Below, piece after piece: positions 8,158 through 16,974 of a DNA stretch of 64,000 nucleotides (its first letter is position 1; each line of letters starts with the position of its first letter). A program made the translations under genes and the position numbers. Source of the stretch: Rhodococcus sp. SMB37 (GTDB lineage Bacteria; Actinomycetota; Actinomycetes; Mycobacteriales; Mycobacteriaceae); assembly GCF_004345605.1 (NCBI RefSeq), contig NZ_SLVY01000011.1:124001-188000 (forward strand). Direction: 5' to 3'. The notes below the pieces were generated by a model. That model was not told the DNA's origin. It ran no database searches and worked only from the letters and a program-made list of their open reading frames with translations.

Positions 8158-8411
8158 TGTTCGCCTTCGGTCGAATGGACGGATCGTTCGTCAGCCTAGT
8201 GGCCGGTGTGGACGCGATCCTGTGATTCGCGATGTGGGCATCACGAAGTCGAGTATTCGGGCGATTGGCGGAGTCCCGGTCGAGTGGGGCGAGTTCCAGC
8301 GGACACGCCAGTAGCGTCGGACCGGTGACTGCTCGATATGAGGACGAGGCCGCCCGACCCGCGCTGCGTCGTAGTGGCCGCGAGGGCTACCCTTCCGCTC
8401 GGAACGACGCT

Positions 8412-9011
8412 TCACTCGGAATTCCGCGGAAGTGAAGTCCCGGGGACACCTGTGTTCTTGCGCTGGTTGGCTTTGAAACGCGCCTTCTTCTGACGATTCC
8501 CGCATGTGTTCATGTCACACCATTTGCGGCTGCGACTCTGGCTGGTGTCGAAGAAAGCGGCTCGGCAGGTCGGCGATGCGCACAAGGCCAGTCTTCCGTC
8601 TCGTTCGCCCGCGATGATGCTGATCGCGTCGGCGGCGATCACGCCCAACGCATCTTCTACGCGGGAGGCTGAGCTGAGTCGCCATCGACGATCGCGCTCG
8701 GGTGTCAGGATGGCCGACGCCCGACCCTCGATGCTGCAGTCGTTGATGACTTGGACAGCAGACGCAGGGAGGGCGTCTTGGAGCGCGGTCGCTGTCGCGG
8801 CGACGTGAATCGATTCCCTCAGCGCCCACGCGAGTTCGAGCTGTGCGGTGGTGCAGGAGTCCACGGCGAGGCCGTTCACTGCCAGCCAGTCGATGAGTCG
8901 CCGCGGTGTGGGGATGCGTTCGACGGCGTCGCCACGACGCTCCGTCAGGGTGGCCGTGAAGCTGGTTGCCAGCACATTGCCGAGGCGAAAGTCAGGGAAC
9001 TCGGCAGGCAT
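8412..9011 (-). CDS. CGNR zinc-finger (ABATE domain) regulator
   Basis: A 199-residue protein with the N-terminal ABATE-type stress/ligand domain (FRLGNVLATSFTATLTERRG, TPRRLIDWLAVNGL). The C-terminal CGNR zinc finger reads LCASPTCRAAFFDTS, then KWCDMNTCGNRQKKARF, with the CX4C...CX4C metal pattern. The family is thought to regulate transcription. It is divergent from the epoxide hydrolase at 9114. Two copies of a 17-bp palindromic motif lie in the gap, one overlapping the region just before its own ATG, so it probably represses itself and controls the hydrolase. Confidence 0.88.
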   Translation of the reverse strand: MPAEFPDFRLGNVLATSFTATLTERRGDAVERIPTPRRLIDWLAVNGLAVDSCTTAQLELAWALRESIHVAATATALQDALPASAVQVINDCSIEGRASAILTPERDRRWRLSSASRVEDALGVIAADAISIIAGERDGRLALCASPTCRAAFFDTSQSRSRKWCDMNTCGNRQKKARFKANQRKNTGVPGTSLPRNSE

Positions 9012-9013
9012 GG

Positions 9014-9072
9014 AACCACCTTAGCAGGTTGCGCTCGGGCGCAAGAAAGTGTTAGAACCGTCTTAGATGGTT
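9014..9072. promoter_or_regulatory. Duplicated 17-bp operator AACC-N2-CTTAG-N2-GGTT
   Basis: Copy 1 at 9014-9030 and copy 2 at 9056-9072 share AACC, CTTAG and GGTT exactly, with different filler bases, 42 bp apart (about four helical turns). Copy 2 extends to AGAACC/GGTTCT arms (9054-9074). The pair lies between the divergent CGNR gene and epoxide hydrolase. Confidence 0.65.
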
Positions 9073-9113
9073 CTCAATTGTCGTAGCCGGCGGCGCGACG
9101 TTCAGGAGGTCAC

Positions 9114-10286
9114 ATGTCCCGTCCGGACATCGACGTACACGCATTCGAAGCCCACGCAAGCGACGCCGACCTCGACGAGCTGCGAGCGCGACTCGCGGCG
9201 GCGCGGCTACCGGAAGTCGAGACCGTCCATCGGGCCGCACCCGGCCCTCGCCGATGGGAACAGGGTGTTCCCCTCGCAGACCTCGTCGACGTTGTGAATT
9301 ACTGGCGCACCGGATACAACTGGCGGTTGTTCGAAGCGCGCCTCAACCGTATCGGCCAGTTCCGCAAGACAATTGACGATCTGGGAATTCATTTCCTGCA
9401 CCGCAGATCCGCGCGACCGGATGCCACTCCACTGATCTTGACGCACGGGTGGCCGGGCAGTATTGCCGAGTTCATCGACGTAGTAGACGAATTGGCGGAT
9501 CCGAAAACCGACGACGCGGCGGCGTTCCACGTGGTGGTCCCGTCGCTGCCGGGGTTCGGTTACAGCGACAAGCCGGCCACCACCGGGTGGGGAACCGAAA
9601 AGATCGCCGCCGCATGGGTGGAACTGATGGAAAGGCTCGGCTACAGCAGGTTCGTAGCCCACGGCGGAGACTGGGGAGGCAATATCACCACCGTTCTCGG
9701 CGGCAGGTTCCCTGCCAATGTTCTCGGTATCCACACCACTTTCGCGGAAGCGCCGCCCGGGCTGACAACGGACGGACTGACGGCGGTCGAGCGTAGGTGG
9801 ACCGAAGAAACCCGCGATTTCTGGCGCCACCGTGCGGCATACGCGAAGCAGCAGGCAACCCGGCCGCAGACCATCGGTTACTCGCTCGTCGACTCACCGG
9901 TCGGGCTTCTTGCCTGGATCCTCGACAAGTTCGCTGAGTGGACAGACACCGAAGACAGTCCGTTCGAGGCGATTTCCATGGACAGAATCCTCGACGACGT
10001 CACTTTGTATTGGCTGACGCGGACCGGCGCATCGGCCGCCCGCATCTACTACGAAAGCCACAACTCGCTGGACCCCGAGCTTCGGGTCGACGTCCCGTCT
10101 GCAATCACTATGTATCCCCGCGACATCGAAAAGAGTCCGCGGCCCTGGGCGCAAGAGCGGTACCGGCAGATCGTCCGATGGCGGTCGCCCGAAACTGGGG
10201 GACATTTCCCATCGCTGGAGGTTCCCGAGTATTTCGTCAAGGATCTACAAGAAGGTTTCGCGGCTGTGCTGGCCGCTGGTCGGTGA
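9114..10286 (+). CDS. Epoxide hydrolase (alpha/beta hydrolase with EHN domain)
   Basis: 390 residues. An N-terminal EHN segment (residues 1-100: WRTGYNWRLFEARLNRIGQF) precedes an alpha/beta-hydrolase core with the oxyanion motif HGWPGS (111-116) and the nucleophile in GGDWGG (Asp186). The catalytic His is likely in ETGGHFPSLEVP near residue 372. A perfect AGGAGGT ribosome site precedes ATG 9114. Microsomal-type epoxide hydrolases open epoxides to diols; next to an aldehyde dehydrogenase and SDR this suggests breakdown of an alkene or terpene epoxide. Substrate is inferred only. Confidence 0.9.
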   Translation: MSRPDIDVHAFEAHASDADLDELRARLAAARLPEVETVHRAAPGPRRWEQGVPLADLVDVVNYWRTGYNWRLFEARLNRIGQFRKTIDDLGIHFLHRRSARPDATPLILTHGWPGSIAEFIDVVDELADPKTDDAAAFHVVVPSLPGFGYSDKPATTGWGTEKIAAAWVELMERLGYSRFVAHGGDWGGNITTVLGGRFPANVLGIHTTFAEAPPGLTTDGLTAVERRWTEETRDFWRHRAAYAKQQATRPQTIGYSLVDSPVGLLAWILDKFAEWTDTEDSPFEAISMDRILDDVTLYWLTRTGASAARIYYESHNSLDPELRVDVPSAITMYPRDIEKSPRPWAQERYRQIVRWRSPETGGHFPSLEVPEYFVKDLQEGFAAVLAAGR

Positions 10287-10404
10287 ATGTGGACCGGTCC
10301 GTTCGCGGCTGAAGGCGCCCGGACTGCCTCGGCGTCGATGTGCCGGTGAATTCTAATTCACAGGTAGCGCCGTAGCGGACCGCGACGAAGTAATCAGGAG
10401 ATGG

Positions 10405-11406
10405 CTATGGCGTGGTGGTCAACTCCCGCCGCTTGGCCAGTGGGGTCACTGAGAACCATCGCCGGCAGCTTCGGGTGAGTGTGCTCTGTTCCGAGTAGCC
10501 GAGCTGCTGGGCGATCGTTGCCAGCGGGACGGAGCGGTTGGCCAGCAAGCGGAGAGCCGTGTCGCGGCGGGCGTGGTCGACGAGAATCTCGAAGGTCATA
10601 TCCGACTCTGCGAGTCGCCGTTGGAGCGCGCGCGGATGCATGATCATCAGTTCGGCGACCTTCTCGAGGTGTGCTGCCCCGGCCGGCAATGCGCGCACGA
10701 CCACAGAAGACACCACGTCGGTGAACGAGGTGTCTCGGTCGCGGCCCGCCATGAATCGAATGGCGAGGTCATGCGCCAGCGGATCGATACTGGGAAGCCG
10801 TCGTTGTAGGAGCCCCCGTGGGAAGAGCAGCAGATTTGCGGGCGCATCGAACTCCACGGGGCAATCGAAATAGGTTGCGTAGGCCTCGGTGGGGGAGATC
10901 GCAGGGTGCGCGAACACGACGCGGGTCGGTCGGAAGTCTTCTCCTCCGAGCATCTTGAATGTGGACAAGGTAACGCCGAGTGCGAGTTCGGTGATGTGGT
11001 CGCGGCAGGGCAGACGCCGCGGCAGAGTTCGGAACTCGTAGGCGACGCGGGTGTCGCTCACCTGCAGATGTGTTGTCATGGCCGGGCTGTAGACATGGGT
11101 GAAGTTGGTGATCTCGCGGAGTGCATCGCCGAGTGTCTCTGCGTTTCGGGCCACGATCGCGAGCGGACCGAGGATGTCGGGATTTTGACGTGCGGCGAGG
11201 CGGAGGGCGAAATCCGGCGTCGCGAACTCGCGTGCGCACAGGCCGAGTAGCGCTGCCAATGAGCTGAACGGGACGAATTGGTCGTCCTTACCGACGACTG
11301 TCGGGTCGATGCCGATACGTGCGAAGACATCGACAGGGTCGCCGTTCAGTTCGCTGATGAGCTCGGGGGCCTGCGTAAGCGACGATGCGCTGATCAGATC
11401 GGCCAT
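10405..11406 (-). CDS. AraC family transcriptional regulator (OruR/ArgR-type)
   Basis: About 333 residues from ATG 11406 (a longer frame starts at 11442 without better support). The N-terminal arabinose-binding-like domain of the OruR/MmsR type contains FALRLAARQNPDILGPLAIVA. The C-terminal HTH reads VAELMIMHPRALQRRLAESD and LLANRSVPLATIAQQLGYSE, then SCRRWFSVTP. It is transcribed away from the aldehyde dehydrogenase at 11528 and probably activates that operon (11528-14764). An AATGT-AAAA-ACATT repeat lies at 11414-11427 just before its start. Confidence 0.88.
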   Translation of the reverse strand: MADLISASSLTQAPELISELNGDPVDVFARIGIDPTVVGKDDQFVPFSSLAALLGLCAREFATPDFALRLAARQNPDILGPLAIVARNAETLGDALREITNFTHVYSPAMTTHLQVSDTRVAYEFRTLPRRLPCRDHITELALGVTLSTFKMLGGEDFRPTRVVFAHPAISPTEAYATYFDCPVEFDAPANLLLFPRGLLQRRLPSIDPLAHDLAIRFMAGRDRDTSFTDVVSSVVVRALPAGAAHLEKVAELMIMHPRALQRRLAESDMTFEILVDHARRDTALRLLANRSVPLATIAQQLGYSEQSTLTRSCRRWFSVTPLAKRRELTTTP

Positions 11407-11527
11407 GTGTCGAAATGTAAAAACATTGTCGTGAGATGTCAATCTTTTACCGAGCGTTCAGTGTGACGATAGGCACATCCGGTTACGAATCCCGCCGTAC
11501 ACGACTCAGTCTCGACGAGGAGAGCTG

Positions 11528-12988
11528 ATGACTACCAATGCTTTCGAGCCTGTCCGCACATCGCTGTTCATCGGAGGTGAGTGGAGGAGCCCCTCGACCA
11601 CGGCCACGATCCCAGTGATCTCGCCGCTGACAGAGCAACAGATCGGCAGCGTTCCCGAAGCCTCCGCCGTCGATGTCGACGACGCCGTGACCGCAGCAAA
11701 CGATGCATTCCGCAGTCCCCAGTGGCGAGCGCTGAGCAACGCCGACCGCGCCGGCTGTCTCCGCCGGTTCGCCGACGCACTCCAAGCCCGGGCCGAGGAG
11801 CGTTCCGCTGTCGTCACGCGCGAGAACGGGATGCCCATCGAACTCGCACGGTTCGCCGAGGGTGCAGCCCCTGTCCAGCTGCTCCGCTATTACGCGGACC
11901 TCACCGAAGCTACGTCTTCCGAAGAGCGCCGTACCAGTCAACCGATGCCGGGTGCAACGCTGGTCCGCCGAGAACCGATCGGTGTCGTTGCTGCTATCGC
12001 CCCGTGGAACTTTCCCGCCATTCTCTCGATGTTCAAGATCGCCCCGGCGCTGGCGGCCGGATGCACAGTCGTGCTCAAACCGTCGCCGGAAACCACCCTG
12101 GACTCCTACATCCTCGCTGAAGCTGCCGTCGAGGCCGGTCTGCCCCCGGGCGTGCTCAACATCGTCAACGGCGGCGCCGACATCGGCCGGTATCTGGTGG
12201 CTCACCCCGGAATCGACAAGGTCGCCTTCACCGGATCGACCGCCGCCGGACGACACATCGGACGGGTATGCGGCGAAATGATACGTCCGGTCACTCTCGA
12301 ACTCGGTGGCAAGTCGGCCGCCATCGTTCTCGACGATGCCGATCTCGACCGGACAGTCACGGGTCTCGCTACCGCGTCGCTGCTCAACGCCGGGCAGACC
12401 TGTTACATGTCGACACGGATCTTGGTGCCGCAGAGCAAGTACTCGACCTACCTCGAAGCAATCACGGCCATGGCATCCGGCCTTCCGATCGGTGATCCAC
12501 TCGATCCGAATACCTTTGTCGGGCCGCTCGTCAGCGACCGTCAACGTCAGCGCGTGCTCTCCCTCATCGACCAGGGCCGCGCCGAGGGTGGCACCATCAC
12601 CACCGGTGGGGGTCGCCCGGACGGTATCGACCAGGGGTTCTTCGTATCGCCGACAGTGTTCGGCGACGTCGACAACGCCAGCACCATCGCCCGTGAAGAG
12701 GTATTCGGCCCCGTTGTCACTGTCCTGACCTATGACTCGGTCGACGATGCGATCGCGCTGGCGAACGACTCTGCCTACGGACTCGGCGGCACTGTCTGGA
12801 CCACCGACGACGAGCGCGGGCTCGACGTCGCGCGCCGCGTAGACACCGGCTCTTTCGGGGTGAACACGTTCAACCTGGACTGGGGCTCGCCGTTCGGCGG
12901 TGTCAAGGCAAGCGGCATCGGCCGCGAGCTCGGACCCGAAGGCCTTGCCGCGTATCAGCGAACGAAGTCGATCTTCTTGACCTCCTGA
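11528..12988 (+). CDS. NAD(P)-dependent aldehyde dehydrogenase
   Basis: 486 residues, full length for the ALDH superfamily. It shows the cofactor region PWNFPAILSMFKIAPALAAG, GSTAAGRHIG, the general base in TLELGGKSA (Glu258), the catalytic Cys292 in NAGQTCYMST, and the C-terminal SPFGGVKASGIGRELG. A strong GAGGAGAG ribosome site precedes ATG 11528. It is first in a likely operon with a mycothiol-type protein and an SDR. Oxidation of an aldehyde to an acid in the same pathway as the nearby epoxide hydrolase is inferred. Confidence 0.93.
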   Translation: MTTNAFEPVRTSLFIGGEWRSPSTTATIPVISPLTEQQIGSVPEASAVDVDDAVTAANDAFRSPQWRALSNADRAGCLRRFADALQARAEERSAVVTRENGMPIELARFAEGAAPVQLLRYYADLTEATSSEERRTSQPMPGATLVRREPIGVVAAIAPWNFPAILSMFKIAPALAAGCTVVLKPSPETTLDSYILAEAAVEAGLPPGVLNIVNGGADIGRYLVAHPGIDKVAFTGSTAAGRHIGRVCGEMIRPVTLELGGKSAAIVLDDADLDRTVTGLATASLLNAGQTCYMSTRILVPQSKYSTYLEAITAMASGLPIGDPLDPNTFVGPLVSDRQRQRVLSLIDQGRAEGGTITTGGGRPDGIDQGFFVSPTVFGDVDNASTIAREEVFGPVVTVLTYDSVDDAIALANDSAYGLGGTVWTTDDERGLDVARRVDTGSFGVNTFNLDWGSPFGGVKASGIGRELGPEGLAAYQRTKSIFLTS

Positions 12989-13063
12989 TTCGGCGCCGGG
13001 TCGGCGAATTCCCCGGTTCACACCACCACTGCTCTGTCCACTTCTGTCGAAAGGCAGGTTCAC

Positions 13064-13876
13064 ATGTCCGAATCCGGCGTGGCCGCCGCTCGCGCGCTGT
13101 CCCACCTCACTGCCGAGATGCTTCCGAAACTGTCAGCGGACGACTGGGCCGCCGACAGTGCCTGTCACGGATGGCGCGTCCACGATGTCGTCAGCCACAT
13201 GGGGTTCTTCTTCAACTTCATCGCCGATCCGCATCTCGTCCTCCCCGAGAATCCCAGCGGCATGAGCGAACGACTCAACGACGCCGCAGTCCGTGAACGT
13301 GCCGAGTGGTCGAGCACGAAAGTGATCGACTACTACCAGGAACAGTCGACCGCGGGGTTGGCCGCCCTCGAGGCGCTACAGAGTGAGGAGATGCGAGATG
13401 TGCCAGTGGAGATGCTCGACCTCGGCACATACCGGATGGCGCAGCTCAGCGACGCCGTCGCATTCGATCATCTCGTCCACCTGACGGCGGATCTCCTTGC
13501 TCCATATGGACCTCTGGCCGACGAAGATTCCCTCGGCGACGCATTCGACACTGCGAATGCGATCGATCCTGCGATCGACTGGATGATCGCGGGTCTGCCA
13601 CAGATGTGCGGTGGGGGCATCTATTCGGTACTGGAACGGCCCGTCGGTCTCGAGCTTCGAGGATCGACCGAGCGACGCTTCGTGATCGACCTCGACCCGG
13701 ACGACAAGTCGGTCACCGTCACCGAGACCGACGACCTTCCCGATGACGTGGCAACTTCCGACGCACGCGCCTTCCTGCGCTGGGGCACTACCCGTTCGGC
13801 CTGGCGTTCAGTGGTCGACATCTCCGGTGAACGCGGTCATCTCGCCGCTGTCCTGGATGCCGTCGACATCGTGTGA
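13064..13876 (+). CDS. Maleylpyruvate isomerase-family (mycothiol-dependent, DinB-like) protein
   Basis: 270 residues. The N-terminal DinB-like bundle carries the TIGR03083-type signature CHGWRVHDVVSHMGFF and a second metal-ligand candidate in FDHLVHLTADLL. The C-terminal part has SCP2-like spacing (RFVIDLDPDDKSVTVTE, then FLRWGTTR). The family includes mycothiol-dependent maleylpyruvate isomerase and S-transferases of unknown substrate. It lies between the aldehyde dehydrogenase and SDR in the same orientation, which suggests a thiol-dependent step in the pathway. The exact reaction is not predictable. Confidence 0.75.
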   Translation: MSESGVAAARALSHLTAEMLPKLSADDWAADSACHGWRVHDVVSHMGFFFNFIADPHLVLPENPSGMSERLNDAAVRERAEWSSTKVIDYYQEQSTAGLAALEALQSEEMRDVPVEMLDLGTYRMAQLSDAVAFDHLVHLTADLLAPYGPLADEDSLGDAFDTANAIDPAIDWMIAGLPQMCGGGIYSVLERPVGLELRGSTERRFVIDLDPDDKSVTVTETDDLPDDVATSDARAFLRWGTTRSAWRSVVDISGERGHLAAVLDAVDIV

Positions 13877-13927
13877 TTTCTGCTCATCTCCTTTTTCCTA
13901 CGCGAACACATCATTCGAGGAGTCATT

Positions 13928-14764
13928 GTGTCTCAGCACCTTCAGGGCAAAGTCGTCTTGGTCACCGGCGCCGGTAGCGGCTTCGGCAAACTCATCTCCG
14001 AGAAGTGCGCTGCAGGCGGCGCGAAAGTCGTCGGCATCGACATCAACGGCGACGCCCTCACCGAAGTCTTCGACGGCATCCGCGCGAACGGCTACGAGGG
14101 CAGCTACCAGGTTGCCGACGTCACCGACTACGCCCAAGTCGCCGCAGCCGTCCGCCACGCCGTCGACACCTACGGAGCGGTCGACGTGCTCGTCAACAAC
14201 GCCGGCGTCATGCCGCTGGCTTACTTTGCCGACCATGAACGGGCATTGACCAAGTGGCACAAGGCAATCGACATCAACATCAAAGGGGTCGTCAACGGTA
14301 TCTCCGCGGTCTACGACCAGATGATCTCTCGAGGGCGCGGACAGGTCGTGAACATCTCATCGATCTACGGCAACGCCGGGATCGCAGGCTCGGGTGTCTA
14401 CAGTGCCACCAAGGCTGCGGTCACGGCGTTGTCCGACTCGTTGCGTATCGAGTCCAAGGGGAAGATCAAAGTGACAACCGTCAAGCCGACCGGGATCACC
14501 GGCACGAATCTCGCGAGCTGGATTGTCAACGAGTCCGCTATCTTCGGTCTCGTCGGGCAACGCGCTGAGCAATACGCCGCACATGTTGCAGATCTGACCG
14601 ATGGAACGCTGCCGCCTGAGCTGTCCGACATCGATTCGGTCAAGTACTGGCTCATCACCCCCGACGATCTCGCGAACGCCGTAGTGCATGTCATCGACCA
14701 GCCGTGGGGCATCAGTCTGTCCGATGTCACCGTGCGTGCCAGCGGCGAAGACTACTTGTACTGA
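13928..14764 (+). CDS. Short-chain dehydrogenase/reductase
   Basis: 278-residue classical SDR: TGAGSGFG cofactor loop (13-20), NNAG (90-93), catalytic Ser145, Tyr158 and Lys162 (GSGVYSATKAAV). GTG 13928 follows GAGGAG. Third gene of the likely 11528-14764 operon. Probably oxidises or reduces a hydroxyl/keto intermediate of the same pathway; substrate not predictable. Confidence 0.9.
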   Translation: MSQHLQGKVVLVTGAGSGFGKLISEKCAAGGAKVVGIDINGDALTEVFDGIRANGYEGSYQVADVTDYAQVAAAVRHAVDTYGAVDVLVNNAGVMPLAYFADHERALTKWHKAIDINIKGVVNGISAVYDQMISRGRGQVVNISSIYGNAGIAGSGVYSATKAAVTALSDSLRIESKGKIKVTTVKPTGITGTNLASWIVNESAIFGLVGQRAEQYAAHVADLTDGTLPPELSDIDSVKYWLITPDDLANAVVHVIDQPWGISLSDVTVRASGEDYLY

Positions 14765-14796
14765 ACAACCCGTGTGCTCGTTCGGATTCTGTGGAT

Positions 14797-15255
14797 TCAG
14801 GGAGATTCCACGTCGAGCACCCACGTGACACCGAAGCGGTCGGTGAGCATGCCGAATCCAGGACTCCAGGCCGACGCGGCGAGCGGCTCGATGATCTCGG
14901 CGCCGTTCGACAGTGCGTCCCAGTACTTCATGATCTCGTCGAGATTCTCTCCGCGGACCGACTGGAAGAAGGTCCGGTCCGTGAGGGTGGCGCCGTTCTC
15001 ACGGCTGGTGGTGCCCGCGGTGGCAGTGATGTCGGCGTCGTCTCGGCCTGGGATGTCGTACGCCATGAGGCGGAAGCCGTCTTCGTTCTCGACCTGACCG
15101 AACACCACCTTGTCGGCACCGGGGAGATCCTTCGGCATGCCGACGTCACCATAGGTCGAGACGAACACGTGCCCACCGAAGACTGATTGGTAGAAGTCGA
15201 GTGCTTGCCGGGCGGTCCCTCGAAAGTTGAGGTGAGTGGTGGCCTTGATAACCAT
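14797..15255 (-). CDS. PhnB/VOC-family glyoxalase-like protein
   Basis: 152 residues from ATG 15255 (RBS AGAAGGACG); the longer frame from 15315 overlaps the upstream region without support. It has the PhnB-type VOC fold: THLNFRGTARQALDFYQSVFGG at the N-terminus and DRFGVTWVLDVESP at the C-terminus. Members are common, usually uncharacterised, and often sit next to WYL regulators, as here (divergent gene at 15363). Confidence 0.85.
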   Translation of the reverse strand: MVIKATTHLNFRGTARQALDFYQSVFGGHVFVSTYGDVGMPKDLPGADKVVFGQVENEDGFRLMAYDIPGRDDADITATAGTTSRENGATLTDRTFFQSVRGENLDEIMKYWDALSNGAEIIEPLAASAWSPGFGMLTDRFGVTWVLDVESP

Positions 15256-15362
15256 GTTTCGTCCTTCTGATCGCTGTTTTCGAGCGGCGGCGAACTGCCG
15301 TGAGCACAGGATCACGTGGGTATAGGACGGGGAAGGTCCTCTATTCGGAGCAGACTCGTCTC

Positions 15363-16316
15363 ATGGTTGGAAGTTCATCTCGAATGCTGGCGCTGCTGTC
15401 GTTGCTGCAGATGCGGCGCACTTGGTCCGGGCATCTGCTGGCGGAGCGGCTGGGCGTGACCCCACGGACGGTGCGGCGAGACGTCGACCGATTGCGCGAT
15501 CTGGGTTACAACGTCGATTCGACGAAGGGGCCGGACGGCGGTTACCGGCTCGTTGCCGGATCGGAGCTCCCGCCCCTGTTGTTCGACGACGAACAGGCCG
15601 TGGCGATCGCAGTCGCGCTGCACAACGCGCCTTCCAGTGGCATCGATCTCGGCGATGCTGCGACACGAGCATTGGCGACGGTCCGCCAGGTCATGCCGTC
15701 GCGGCTCCGCCACAGGATGGACGGCATCCGTTTCACCGGTTCCGAGTCGCCGTCCCATGTGGACCCGAAGATTCTGGAAACCGTGAGTGCTGCGGTTCGA
15801 GATCGGCGCATTCTGCGTTTCGACTACGGCGATACAGAGCGGCCGCCGCGTCGTGCCGAACCGCACGCAGTAGTCGCGAGGAAGGGCTTCTGGTATCTCA
15901 TTGCCTGGGATCTGGATCGAGACGACTGGCGGATTCTTCGTCTGGATCGTCTGGTTCCTCGGATACCCGGCGGCGGCCCGTTCACTCCACGCCCCCTTCC
16001 TGCGCCGGATGCGCGCTCGTTCATCGAGGCGCGGGCGAAGGGATCGGAGGCGGGGGATCAGTGGCCGTGCACTGGAGAATTCGTCATCGACCTACCGGCG
16101 AGCGAGGTCGCCCGATGGATGAGCGACGGTGTGGTGGAAGAGGTCAGCGAACGGTCGTGTCGGATTATTGTCGGGTCATGGTCGTGGACGGGGCTTCTTG
16201 TGTTCGTCTTGCGTTTCGATGCCCCATTCACTGTCGTCGGCCCCGAGCCACTGCGGTGCGCCGCGGGTGTGCTCGCAGCGCGGCTCGACGCGGCGTCGGT
16301 GGCGCTATCGAAGTGA
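15363..16316 (+). CDS. HTH-WYL domain transcriptional regulator (YafY type)
   Basis: About 317 residues. N-terminal DeoR-like winged helix: MLALLSLLQMRRTWSGHLLA, then RLGVTPRTVRRDVDRLRDLG. The WYL domain follows, with RRAEPHAVVARKGFWYLIAW and DDWRILRLDR. Start ATG 15363 is chosen; the frame can extend to 15300, overlapping the divergent VOC promoter, or begin at 15384. The divergent VOC gene is the obvious target. Confidence 0.87.
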   Translation: MVGSSSRMLALLSLLQMRRTWSGHLLAERLGVTPRTVRRDVDRLRDLGYNVDSTKGPDGGYRLVAGSELPPLLFDDEQAVAIAVALHNAPSSGIDLGDAATRALATVRQVMPSRLRHRMDGIRFTGSESPSHVDPKILETVSAAVRDRRILRFDYGDTERPPRRAEPHAVVARKGFWYLIAWDLDRDDWRILRLDRLVPRIPGGGPFTPRPLPAPDARSFIEARAKGSEAGDQWPCTGEFVIDLPASEVARWMSDGVVEEVSERSCRIIVGSWSWTGLLVFVLRFDAPFTVVGPEPLRCAAGVLAARLDAASVALSK

Positions 16317-16365
16317 TCCTGGAATGAGGTCAGTAGCTGACCGCAATGGGTGGGAGGGTGCTCTT

Positions 16366-16938
16366 ATGAAAGAGCAGAATCTGCCGGCGCAGTTGATCGT
16401 CCCCGATGTGACCGCGTGGCGGGCGTGGCTGAATGAGAATGAGGGCTCGTCCGACGGGGTGCGGTTGGTCCTGGCAAAGAAGGGCACCACAGAACCGACG
16501 GCGTTGTCCTATGCCGAGGCGCTTAAGGAGGCTCTCTGCAGCGGCTGGATCGACGGACGCCGCAATACGTTGGATGACTCCACTTTCCAGCAACTTTTCA
16601 CTCCGCGTCGTGCCCGCTCGATCTGGTCGCAACGAAACGTCGGGTTCGTCACCGAGCTGATCGCGTCGGGGAGAATGCGGGCCTGTGGGCTTTCCGAGGT
16701 GGAGCGGGCGAAATCCGACGGCCGCTGGGAGCGGGCGTATCCCGGCCCGGCAGCGGTCGAGGTGCCCGCCGACCTCGCATCGGCACTGGAGCGATCCGCG
16801 ATTGCGTCGATGAGGTTTGCCGAGTTGGATCGCGGTGCGCGCTACATGATCATCCACCAGGTCATCACCGCGCCGAGCGCTTCGAGCCGCGCCGGTCGAA
16901 TCGCCAAGTTCATTGCCCGAGCGGGGCAGGACGAATGA
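16366..16938 (+). CDS. YdeI/OmpD-associated family protein
   Basis: 190 residues from ATG 16366, behind GGGAGGG. It carries the family signature WRAWLNENEGSSDGVRLVLAK and EALCSGWIDGRRNTLD, then FTPRRARSIWSQRN. The family is widespread and poorly characterised; some members are linked to stress or antimicrobial-peptide tolerance. No functional partner in the neighbourhood. Confidence 0.82.
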   Translation: MKEQNLPAQLIVPDVTAWRAWLNENEGSSDGVRLVLAKKGTTEPTALSYAEALKEALCSGWIDGRRNTLDDSTFQQLFTPRRARSIWSQRNVGFVTELIASGRMRACGLSEVERAKSDGRWERAYPGPAAVEVPADLASALERSAIASMRFAELDRGARYMIIHQVITAPSASSRAGRIAKFIARAGQDE

Positions 16939-16974
16939 GCTGTCCGGGTGTTTCTCTGGACATACGGCGTGCGC

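Noticed and set aside
6991-8199. 402-aa plus-strand frame opposite terC
   Set aside because: Charged, repeat-like composition produced by reading membrane-helix codons on the opposite strand.
8158-8411. yybP-ykoY manganese riboswitch upstream of terC
   Set aside because: The expected conserved helices and loop sequences were not seen.
11483-13105. 540-aa minus-strand frame opposite the aldehyde dehydrogenase
   Set aside because: Antisense shadow; the plus strand carries a complete ALDH with all catalytic residues.
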